DNA from: Xanthobacteraceae bacterium
GTDB lineage: Bacteria > Pseudomonadota > Alphaproteobacteria > Rhizobiales > Xanthobacteraceae
Length of the DNA stretch: 12,293 bases
NCBI GenBank assembly: GCA_030037105.1
Contig: JASHRY010000085.1
Coordinates: 1 to 12,293, forward strand
Reading direction: 5' to 3'
The notes below the pieces were generated by a model. The model was given only the letters and a program-made list of their open reading frames with translations. It ran no database searches and was not told where the DNA came from. This document shows positions 1 through 6,823 of the stretch, piece after piece (position 1 is the stretch's first letter; each line of letters begins with the position of its first letter). Position numbers and translations under genes: made by a program.

Positions 1-3000
1 CGCGCAGTCGGCGTCGGCGACGCAGGTGGCGCGGGCGGCGTTGGCGCAGCCGAGTGTGGCGGCGCCGTCTGTGCGGGCGCGGAGCGCGGGAGAGCGGCAT
101 CGTCGGTCGCCGCGGCCGCGGAGGGCAGCGCCGAAGTGGCAGCGCCGTGATTGGGGTGGAGCTCCTCAGGTGCGGCGAGAGGTTGCTCGGAATGCAGCCG
201 CTCGAACCCACGTGCTCCCGGCCCCGGCCCGGCCGAGGCGCTCGCCGGGAACGCCGATTCGAGAGCCGTGCCGGGCGGCACAAACCGGACGCTCGGCGAT
301 GCCGGGTGTATGACCGGGCCTGAAACGTCCGCGCGCCGATTGGCTTCGATCGATTCGAGGCGTCGAGTCTGCAGTTCGGCGCCCCGCAACTCCAGCCAGC
401 CCATCAACGCCGAAATATCGAGGGTCCGCTCGGGCGCCGCGAGCGGACCCTCGACGTCGACGGCAAGCTCCGGCCGCACGCGGATCAGGGCATTCGCTGC
501 CGGTCGGCCCGAGAGCGTCATGCGCGCGTCGAGAACGGCGCTGTCGAGGTCGAGCGTTCCGGCAAGGGACAGTTCGGCACCGCCTTGCGCTTGCAGCGTC
601 ACGTCGGCGAGACGGATCTGCCCTCCGGTGATGGTCACATTGGCGTCGCCGTCCGGCACGGCAAGGCGGCCGTCCTGCATCGCAGCGCTCACCGCGGCGC
701 GGATTTTTGGCGCGGCGTCCGCGGCGCCGCTCACATCGGCGGCATGGATCGCGGCATCGAATGCCGCCGTGTCGAGCCCGGCGAAACGAGCGGCGGTCAG
801 CCTGATCGTGCCGTCGCCGTGCAACGAGTCGATAAGGCCATCGGGACTGAGACCGAAGCTGTCGCCCTGGAGTTTCACCGTGATCCGCCCATCGACGGCG
901 TTTTTGCCCGACGTGAGGGAGGCGAGGATCGCGCCGGCGTTGGCGTCGGTCAGCTCCATGTGACCCTGTGCCGCCAATTCCTTCGCGTCGTGGCGGAACG
1001 TCAGCGCGCCGGTGAGGCGCCCGCCGGCGAGACCGGCCGCGATATCGTCCAAAGCGATTTCCGGCGGCGCGAACCGCACGATTCCGGTGAGGTCGCGGGC
1101 GATCAGCGCCGGCGTCAAAGCCGCACGGTCGAGCCTGAAGGCGAGCGACCCCTTCATCGCCGCGAACGCACCGGCGCCGACCGGCGCCGTCGACCATGCC
1201 CCGCCGCCCGCCGTTGCGCCGCCCGGCAAGCCGAATAACATCGCCGCGAGCGCCGCGGCGTCCGTGTCGTCGGCCTCGACATCGCCGTCGATCCCGATCG
1301 GGCTGGACAGTTTGAGGCCGACGCGACCGCGCAGCGTCGCCTTGCCGGCGGCAATTGTCAGATCCGTGAACGACAGAGCCGTGCCGGCAATGCCAAGATT
1401 GGCGCTCGCCGAGATCGGAACGGCGGCGGCGCCCGCTTGTCCCGTCAGTGCGCGGTGGAGCGGGCCAAGGTCGGCGGCGGACGCCTTCACTTGCAGGCTC
1501 CCTGCCGGCACCTCTTGGCCGTTCAGATGCAGCATGCCCTCGGCTGCGGCGGAAAAGCCGCCGGCGGCGGCGAGGACGTTGACGTGAATATTGCGGTTCA
1601 TCTGTCCGGCCGCTGAAATCGTGAGCTGGCCGGGCAACTGATCGACGGCAAGGACATTGTCGAGGCCGAAGAGCCGCGTCAGCGCGCCGCCGTCATCGGC
1701 GTCGAGCCGGCCATCGATATGAACGACGGCCGCAGCGGGTTGCGCCGGCTCGCCAGTTGCCACGCCATTGAGCGCAAGGCGCATCGCGCCCAATTGTCCG
1801 GCGACATCGAGCTTGGCAATGCTGCCGGCGCTGGCCGCCCGGTCAATGGTCAGGACGCCGCGCACCTTGGCCGGCGCCAGTCGAACCGCGAGACGGCGAA
1901 CCACGTCCGCAGCCTGCTGCGGCGTGAAGCGGTCGACGAGGTCGGCAAGTCCGCCAAGCGCTCCCGCGTCGAGATCGAGCGTCAAGCTTCCGCGCGGCCG
2001 TGACGGCAACTCGTCGATGCGTCCGCTGATGTCGAGCGCGGCCCCGCCCAGATCGCCGACCGACAGGCGGTCGATGTGCAACGTGCCGGCGTCGAATTTG
2101 ACTTGGGCGGCGATCATTCGCGCGTCGACCCCGGCAAGGGTCGCCTTGCCGATGTCGAGCATAAGGGCGACCTTATGCGGCATTTCGAAGCCGCCGTCGG
2201 ATACCGCCGCTTTTGCGAATGCCGCGAGAGCGTCGATGTCGAGTCCCGCGGCGTGGAGCTCGGCATCAAGCGTCGCCGGGCGGTCGTTCACCGCCCAGGT
2301 GTAGGCGAGCCGGCCCGTTACATTATTCTCGCGGTCGAGGACCGCCGTGAGCCGGTCGAGCGCGAAACGATCGCTGGCGATCGTAACATCGCCATGCGCG
2401 CTTAACGCTTTGGACGGACCGGACGGCTGATCGACGCGGCCTTCGAGCCACGCCACCAGCATTCTCAGATCGGCCGATTCGAGAGCGGCAGGCCCGCTGA
2501 AGGCAAGGCCCTGCGGCGTGCCGGCGAGCCGGCCGCTCAGCTTGACATCGGTGAAACCCGGCGCGCGGAACTCGAAGCCGTCGAGGTCCCACCCCTTGCC
2601 ATCGAAGCGCATGTCGCCATGCAACGCCTGAATGGTGGTGCCGCCCAACGTCACCGCGCCGATGGCGACGCCGACCGCGACCGGCATCGGCGGTCTCACC
2701 GCCGCCACGAAGGCTTCGCAGAAGCTCTTGACGACGAGGAACGGCGGCCGGTGCGTCACGTCCGGTTCGGCGAGCGCGCGATCGACATCGACCTCCCGCG
2801 CCGAGACCGTACCGTTAAGATGCGGATGCTTGCCGAAAGTCAGTTCGGCCCGGCCATTGACATCGACCTCCCGCTCCTCGGGCCCGTAGACCAGGGCGAG
2901 ATCCTGCAGCGCCGCCGCAGCGGGCGTTGCGCGCAGCTTGCCGGTGAGGCGCCATGGATCGCTCATCACGCGCCGGCCGCGCGCCAAAGTCGCTGCAGCC

Positions 3001-3722
3001 AGCTGCGTCAACGCCAATGTACCTTTGAATTGCGGGATGCCGCGAGCTAAAGTCAGCGTGCCCTCGATCTCCGCAGTCAGCGGATGATCGGATGGATCGA
3101 CCCCAAGCGTGAGCCTGACCCCGCCGTTCGCATCGGCGCGATTGCCCGATAGCCGAAAGCTGTAAAGCTCGTCGCGCGCAACGAAAGCACCTTCGCCCTG
3201 GAAGGGTCCGAATGAACCGATATCGCCATGGAGCCAGAGTTTCCGCAGCACGAGGCGCGAGCCGGACGCCGCGTCGCTGAGAATGACGCGTCCGTCCTCG
3301 ATATTTAGATGCGATATGACAAGCTCGTCGAGATGCAGCGACGGCGATCCGCCCCGCCAGTCGATGGCGCCGGAGCGGTCGAGGCCGAGGCTGATTTGCG
3401 GCGCCACGACATGCAGCTCGGTGACATGCACTTCGCCCCGCAACAGCGGGCCCAGCCCGACCTCAAGCTCGATCAGGCCGGCCCGCATTGGCGATTCGCC
3501 ACCCGCCGCGCCGACTTCAACGTCATGCAACGTGATGCGCGGCGTCGGCAGAAGACGCGCGTCTATTGTCCCCTTCACGCGCACCGGGAGCCCGGTCAGC
3601 CGGCCGGCCTCGGTCTCGAAAGCCGAGCGATATTGGTTCCAATCGACCATGAGCGGGGCCACCAGCGCCGCGACCAGCGCCAGGATGATCGACATCGCCA
3701 ATCCGAGCAGCGTCGTCTGCAC
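1..3722 (-). CDS. AsmA-family envelope protein, large; C-terminal end beyond window
   Basis: The minus-strand frame is open from a GTG at 3722-3720 to the left edge: 1,240 codons with no stop seen, so the gene is 3'-partial. The N-terminus begins MQTTLLG, runs into one hydrophobic segment (about residues 5-25), then VDWNQYRSAFE and a LTGLPVRVKG stretch typical of AsmA proteins. Long stretches of alternating hydrophobic beta-strand pattern (GRL, LDL and GTL repeats) fill the middle. An AsmA C-terminal-like domain lies near residues 900-1110, ending around LMGWLELRGAELQ. After about residue 1120 the protein becomes an Ala/Pro/Ser-rich tail. A GGAGG at 3731-3727 sits 4 nt before the GTG; an in-frame ATG at codon 10 is the alternative but would shorten the membrane anchor. 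Family knowledge: AsmA/TamB/YhdP-like proteins are inner-membrane-anchored periplasmic proteins linked to lipid transport and outer-membrane homeostasis. The exact role here is inferred. The gene lies 190 bp downstream of the oxidase gene on the same strand and is probably transcribed separately. Confidence 0.9.
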   Translation of the reverse strand, partial: MQTTLLGLAMSIILALVAALVAPLMVDWNQYRSAFETEAGRLTGLPVRVKGTIDARLLPTPRITLHDVEVGAAGGESPMRAGLIELEVGLGPLLRGEVHVTELHVVAPQISLGLDRSGAIDWRGGSPSLHLDELVISHLNIEDGRVILSDAASGSRLVLRKLWLHGDIGSFGPFQGEGAFVARDELYSFRLSGNRADANGGVRLTLGVDPSDHPLTAEIEGTLTLARGIPQFKGTLALTQLAAATLARGRRVMSDPWRLTGKLRATPAAAALQDLALVYGPEEREVDVNGRAELTFGKHPHLNGTVSAREVDVDRALAEPDVTHRPPFLVVKSFCEAFVAAVRPPMPVAVGVAIGAVTLGGTTIQALHGDMRFDGKGWDLDGFEFRAPGFTDVKLSGRLAGTPQGLAFSGPAALESADLRMLVAWLEGRVDQPSGPSKALSAHGDVTIASDRFALDRLTAVLDRENNVTGRLAYTWAVNDRPATLDAELHAAGLDIDALAAFAKAAVSDGGFEMPHKVALMLDIGKATLAGVDARMIAAQVKFDAGTLHIDRLSVGDLGGAALDISGRIDELPSRPRGSLTLDLDAGALGGLADLVDRFTPQQAADVVRRLAVRLAPAKVRGVLTIDRAASAGSIAKLDVAGQLGAMRLALNGVATGEPAQPAAAVVHIDGRLDADDGGALTRLFGLDNVLAVDQLPGQLTISAAGQMNRNIHVNVLAAAGGFSAAAEGMLHLNGQEVPAGSLQVKASAADLGPLHRALTGQAGAAAVPISASANLGIAGTALSFTDLTIAAGKATLRGRVGLKLSSPIGIDGDVEADDTDAAALAAMLFGLPGGATAGGGAWSTAPVGAGAFAAMKGSLAFRLDRAALTPALIARDLTGIVRFAPPEIALDDIAAGLAGGRLTGALTFRHDAKELAAQGHMELTDANAGAILASLTSGKNAVDGRITVKLQGDSFGLSPDGLIDSLHGDGTIRLTAARFAGLDTAAFDAAIHAADVSGAADAAPKIRAAVSAAMQDGRLAVPDGDANVTITGGQIRLADVTLQAQGGAELSLAGTLDLDSAVLDARMTLSGRPAANALIRVRPELAVDVEGPLAAPERTLDISALMGWLELRGAELQTRRLESIEANRRADVSGPVIHPASPSVRFVPPGTALESAFPASASAGPGPGARGFERLHSEQPLAAPEELHPNHGAATSALPSAAAATDDAALPRSAPAQTAPPHSAAPTPPAPPASPTPTA

Positions 3723-3775
3723 GGCGCCTCCGCACCTTGGTTGCCTGAGCGACCCCCCGCACGCGCCTACCGGTC

Positions 3776-3790
3776 TAAACTAAGCCTTAA
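3776..3790. promoter_or_regulatory. Near-consensus CtrA-type box upstream of the AsmA gene
   Basis: On the plus strand the sequence reads TAAA, seven bases, then TTAA followed by C. The CtrA consensus in alphaproteobacteria is TTAA-N7-TTAA, so this has one mismatch. It lies 54-68 bp upstream of the GTG start in an otherwise GC-rich spacer, a suitable place for promoter control. It could be a chance match; a perfect version occurs elsewhere in the window at 11512-11526. Confidence 0.35.
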
Positions 3791-3912
3791 CGGAGCGCGC
3801 GTCTCGCCGACACGGCGCGATTCCGGCAGGTCGGGCGCAATCGCCGGGCCCGCCGCAAGCGCGCATCTTGGCCGTTTTCCGGGCGAATCTATGTCGCTTG
3901 AAACGCGATTCG

Positions 3913-5328
3913 TCAGAGCGCAACGATCTTGCCCGGGTTCATGATGTCGAGCGGATCGAGCGCACGCTTGATCGCGCGCATGGCGTCGAGCGCGGGCTCG
4001 CCATGCTCGGCCGGCAGAAATTTCATCTTGCCCTGGCCGACGCCGTGCTCGCCGGTACAGGTTCCGTCCATCGCCAACGCGCGCTCGGCCAGGCGTTCGA
4101 GGAAGGCGTGCACGCGCGCGACTTCGCCCGCGTCGTTGCGGTCCACCATCAGCCCGACGTGGAAGTTGCCGTCGCCGACATGGCCGACGATCGGGGCGAC
4201 GAGATTGTTCTCGGCGATGTCGCGCTGCGTCTCGCTCACGCATTCGGCAAGCCGCGAGATCGGGACGCAGACGTCGGTCGCGAGCGAATAGGCGCCAGGA
4301 CGCAGCCCGCATTGCGCCCAATAGGCGTCATGTCGCGCCTGCCAGAGCCGAGAGCGATCCTCCGCTCGCGTCGCCCGCTCGAACGGACCGCCGCCGAATT
4401 CCTGCGCGATCTCGCCGAAGCACCGCGATTGCTCGGCGACGGCCGTTTCGGTGCCGTGAAATTCGAGGAACAGCATCGGCGTCTCCGGCAAAGCGAGCTT
4501 CGAATAGGCGTTGGACGCCCGCACCTGCAACGCATCGAGAAGCTCGATCCGCGCCACCGGGATGCCGGACTGGATCGTGAGAATCGTCGCATTGCACGCC
4601 GCCTCGACCGAGGGAAACGGACAGATGCCGGAGGCGATCGTCTCGGGGATGCCGGCGAGGCGCAGCGTCAGCTCGGTGATGACGCCGAGCGTGCCTTCCG
4701 AGCCGACGATCAGGCGCGTGAGATCGTAGCCGGATGCGGATTTCTTCGCCCGCCGCGCGGTGGAGATCAGCTCGCCGCTGGCGAGCACGACTTTGAGCGC
4801 GAGCACGTTGTCCTTCATAGTGCCGTAGCGCACGGCGTTGGTGCCGGAGGCGCGCGTCGCCGCCATGCCGCCGAGCGAGGCGTCGGCGCCGGGGTCGATC
4901 GGGAAAAACACGCCCTGATCGCGCAGTTGCTCGTTGAGCCGCCTGCGCGTGATGCCGGGCTCGACGACGCAATCGAGATCCTCGGCGTGGACGGCGAGCA
5001 GGCGATTCATGTCGCGGAAATCGAGCGAGATGCCGCCGCGCGGGGCGTTGACCTGGCCTTCGAGCGAAGTGCCGGCGCCGAAGGCGATCACGGGCACGCG
5101 CGCGGACGCGCACAGGCGAACGACCTGCTGCACATCCGCGGTCGTCTGCGGGAAGACCACCGCATCCGGCGGCTGATTGCCGATCCAGGTCAGCGTGTTG
5201 CCATGCTGCTCGCGCACCGCGCGCGAGGCGACGAGCCGGTTGCCGAAACTCGCGGCAAGCGACGTGATGACGGCTTCGACCGCCTTGCGGTCGGGCCCGA
5301 GCCCCTCTCTCGCCTCGGCAATGACCAT
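3913..5328 (-). CDS. FAD-binding oxidoreductase, D-lactate dehydrogenase (cytochrome)-like
   Basis: The 471-residue protein belongs to the GlcD/LDHD flavoprotein family, which oxidises D-lactate or another D-2-hydroxy acid and passes electrons to a cytochrome or quinone. Visible features are the FAD-binding (PCMH-type) domain at about residues 50-225, with GAGTSLEGQ (83-91), IDPGADASLGGM (144-155) and GSEGTLGVITE (209-219). The C-terminal FAD-oxidase domain has GHVGDGNFH (382-390), GEHGVGQGK (426-434) and MNPGK (463-467), the usual histidines and family ending. Length is normal for the family. An upstream in-frame ATG at 5382 would add a Pro/Arg-rich 18-residue leader; I prefer the ATG at 5328 because the added stretch looks non-conserved, although the ribosome site there (AAGAAG) is weak. 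It is divergent from the thioesterase gene across 136 bp. Substrate (D-lactate, glycolate or 2-hydroxyglutarate) cannot be settled from sequence alone. Confidence 0.9.
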   Translation of the reverse strand: MVIAEAREGLGPDRKAVEAVITSLAASFGNRLVASRAVREQHGNTLTWIGNQPPDAVVFPQTTADVQQVVRLCASARVPVIAFGAGTSLEGQVNAPRGGISLDFRDMNRLLAVHAEDLDCVVEPGITRRRLNEQLRDQGVFFPIDPGADASLGGMAATRASGTNAVRYGTMKDNVLALKVVLASGELISTARRAKKSASGYDLTRLIVGSEGTLGVITELTLRLAGIPETIASGICPFPSVEAACNATILTIQSGIPVARIELLDALQVRASNAYSKLALPETPMLFLEFHGTETAVAEQSRCFGEIAQEFGGGPFERATRAEDRSRLWQARHDAYWAQCGLRPGAYSLATDVCVPISRLAECVSETQRDIAENNLVAPIVGHVGDGNFHVGLMVDRNDAGEVARVHAFLERLAERALAMDGTCTGEHGVGQGKMKFLPAEHGEPALDAMRAIKRALDPLDIMNPGKIVAL

Positions 5329-5464
5329 CGTGCCCGCTCTTCTTCTCGGTCTTTGCCACAAGGGTGGCGGCGGCGGTAGCACCGGTCAAGGGTGCGGTGG
5401 TCGGGCTTGCTTCGGATGTGGAATCGGCCACAGTGGCGGCACACGCGAGCCCCACGGCACCGGA

Positions 5465-5974
5465 ATGCTCGATCGCCTCGACCTCGAACCGGCCTTCTTC
5501 GCGCCCTTCGTGTCCTCGGTGATGCAGGTCGAGCCGGGCTGGATCGACTATAACCGCCATCTCAACATGGCCTATTACAACGTGCTGTTCGACCGCGCGG
5601 TGGACGAGGCGTACGAACTTCTGGACTGCGGCGCGGCCTATGTCGAAGCGAGCCGGCATTCCTGCTTCACCGCCGAGGTGCATGTGCGCTATTTGCGCGA
5701 ACTCCATGCCGGCGACCCGGTGCGCGTGACCTTCCAGCTCATCGATTTCGACGCCAAGCGGCTGCATTATTTCGAGCAGATGTTCCACGCGGTCGAAGGC
5801 TGGCTCTCGGCCACGTCGGAGAACATGGCGCTGCACGTCGGTATGCAGACGCAAAAGACCGCAATTTTTCCCGACGCCATCGCCGCCCGCCTCGGACGCA
5901 TGAAGGCCGCGCACGCGAACTTGCCGATGCCGGAAGGCGTCGGCCGGCGCATCGCCATGTTGCGGAAGGCTTGA
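5465..5974 (+). CDS. Hot-dog acyl-CoA thioesterase (4HBT-like)
   Basis: A 169-residue single-domain protein of the 4-hydroxybenzoyl-CoA-thioesterase-like (hot-dog) superfamily. The key motif is IDYNRHLNMAYY at residues 27-38: D28 is the probable catalytic acid, and the D-Y-N-x-H-x-N pattern is that of the thioesterases found in carnitine/betaine operons and many alphaproteobacterial paralogues. It is followed by the central helix (FDRAVDEAYELL), then alternating strands with HVRYLRELHAGD (73-84) typical of the second half of the fold. It would hydrolyse an acyl-CoA to free acid and CoA in the cytoplasm. The ATG at 5465 is chosen because the fold starts directly after it; upstream codons are Gly-rich and unlike protein. 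Its stop codon overlaps the proposed vapBC promoter. No carnitine-catabolism neighbours are seen, so substrate is unknown. Confidence 0.87.
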   Translation: MLDRLDLEPAFFAPFVSSVMQVEPGWIDYNRHLNMAYYNVLFDRAVDEAYELLDCGAAYVEASRHSCFTAEVHVRYLRELHAGDPVRVTFQLIDFDAKRLHYFEQMFHAVEGWLSATSENMALHVGMQTQKTAIFPDAIAARLGRMKAAHANLPMPEGVGRRIAMLRKA

Positions 5975-6000
5975 ATTTTGCGCAAAAAGTCCCTTATGGT
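5971..6000 (+). promoter_or_regulatory. Probable vapBC promoter
   Basis: TTGAAT (5971-5976) and TATGGT (5995-6000) are separated by 18 bp and resemble sigma-70 -35 and -10 elements. The -35 overlaps the stop codon of the thioesterase gene. Transcription from here would start near 6007, about 18 nt before the vapB ATG, and the operator repeat overlaps the -10. Inferred from sequence match only. Confidence 0.5.
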
Positions 6001-6026
6001 AGAAAAATCGGATGGAATTCTACCAT
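5996..6026. promoter_or_regulatory. Inverted-repeat operator for VapB/VapBC autoregulation
   Basis: ATGGTAGAA at 5996-6004 is matched exactly by TTCTACCAT at 6018-6026, a perfect 9-bp inverted repeat with 13 bp between the arms. The arm centres are 22 bp apart, about two helical turns, which suits two antitoxin dimers on one DNA face. One arm overlaps the -10 element and the other covers the vapB ATG. Antitoxins of this type usually repress their own operon, so this is a strong operator candidate; binding is inferred. Confidence 0.7.
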
Positions 6027-6324
6027 GGGAACGCCGCAGCTCAACATCAAGGACGCGGAGGCTACGCGCTTGGTCCGCGAACTCAGCGCGCTGACCGGCG
6101 AGACGCAGACTGAGGTGGTTCGCAAAGCCCTGCGCGAACGTCTGCAACGCGAGAAGGCGGAGCGCAAGGCGCGCAACACGCGGACAGCCGAGCAGAAGTA
6201 CCGCGAGTTCGAAAGACTGTCGTCCGACATTCGCAAGATACAGGAGAGGGTGCAGGCACAACGCGCGGGAGGAAAGTCCCTCACCGTGGACGATCTTTAT
6301 GACGAAAATGGATTGCCGAAGTGA
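6025..6324 (+). CDS. vapB: VapB-type antitoxin (PSK/Rv0623-like family)
   Basis: The 99-residue antitoxin neutralises the adjacent VapC RNase and probably represses the operon. The N-terminal ribbon-helix-helix-like region (about 5-40) reads LNIKDAEATRLVRELSAL then TGETQTEVVRKAL, the hallmark of the Rv0623-like (PSK_trans_fac) antitoxins. A highly charged helical middle follows (about 40-80). The ending DDLYDENGLPK matches the toxin-contacting tail usual in this family. It is somewhat longer than the roughly 80-85 residues common for the family, the extra length being in the charged middle. The ATG at 6025 was chosen over a TTG at 5971 because the latter lies inside the proposed promoter and the family homology begins at 6025. 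The stop overlaps the vapC start by one base (TGATG), implying translational coupling. Confidence 0.9.
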   Translation: MGTPQLNIKDAEATRLVRELSALTGETQTEVVRKALRERLQREKAERKARNTRTAEQKYREFERLSSDIRKIQERVQAQRAGGKSLTVDDLYDENGLPK

Positions 6325-6728
6325 TGGCCGCCGATCGAGTGGTCGTCGATTCCTCGATTGTGGTCGCAATCTTCAAGCGTGAGGTCGATTCGTCGAGCTT
6401 GATCGAACGTTTGGCTTCGTTCCCCAAGAGAATGATGTCGGCGGCGAGCTATTTCGAAGCGGCTATTGTCTGCGAGGATTGGGCGAAACCTGCCGACCCA
6501 CGCGAATTCGACTTGATGATTGCGAGACTTGGTCTTGAGATCGTGGCCGCCACGCTGCCGCAAATGGAGATCGCCCGCCAAGCGCATCGACGTTTCGGAA
6601 AAGGGCGCGGGAATCCAGCTGTTCTCAACTGCGGCGATTGCTTCGCCTACGCGCTGGCCAGGGAGCTTGACGCGCCGCTGCTGTTCAAGGGCGGCGACTT
6701 CGCCTTGACCGACATTGCGCCCGCGTGA
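6324..6728 (+). CDS. vapC: VapC toxin, PIN-domain ribonuclease
   Basis: A 134-residue PIN-domain protein. All four expected acidic metal ligands are visible: D9 in VVVDSS, E45 in SYFEAAIV, D105 in LNCGDCFAYALA, and D125 in LLFKGGDFALTD. The toxin is therefore probably an active Mg2+/Mn2+-dependent endoribonuclease; VapC proteins typically cut tRNA or rRNA, but the target here is unknown. The ATG at 6324 overlaps the vapB stop by one base; a GTG at 6321 is an alternative that adds one residue. Two rows within the gene (6361-6480) have 63 G/C of 120, well below flanking genes (a uvrD row, 8401-8460, has 47 of 60), which fits horizontal acquisition of the pair. Confidence 0.93.
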   Translation: MAADRVVVDSSIVVAIFKREVDSSSLIERLASFPKRMMSAASYFEAAIVCEDWAKPADPREFDLMIARLGLEIVAATLPQMEIARQAHRRFGKGRGNPAVLNCGDCFAYALARELDAPLLFKGGDFALTDIAPA

Positions 6729-6823
6729 TTTTGCGGCCCCTGCGCCGCCGGCTCGTATTCCCCTCGCAAATTGCCGCCGGGAGTGCCATTTTTTCACCGT
6801 GAGAATCACGGACATCAGGCGCC

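Noticed and set aside
166..1197. Long Arg-rich minus-strand reading frame (343 codons)
   Set aside because: It is a different frame of the AsmA gene, rich in Arg/Ala as shadows of GC-rich genes are; the true AsmA frame runs through the same bases from 3722 to the edge.
3868..5379. 503-codon plus-strand reading frame
   Set aside because: It is antisense to the FAD-linked oxidase, whose motifs are clear on the minus strand; its own translation is Arg/Asp/Ala-biased with no family features.
4328..5914. 528-codon minus-strand reading frame
   Set aside because: It crosses two recognisable genes (thioesterase and oxidase) in the wrong frame or strand and is Arg-rich without motifs.
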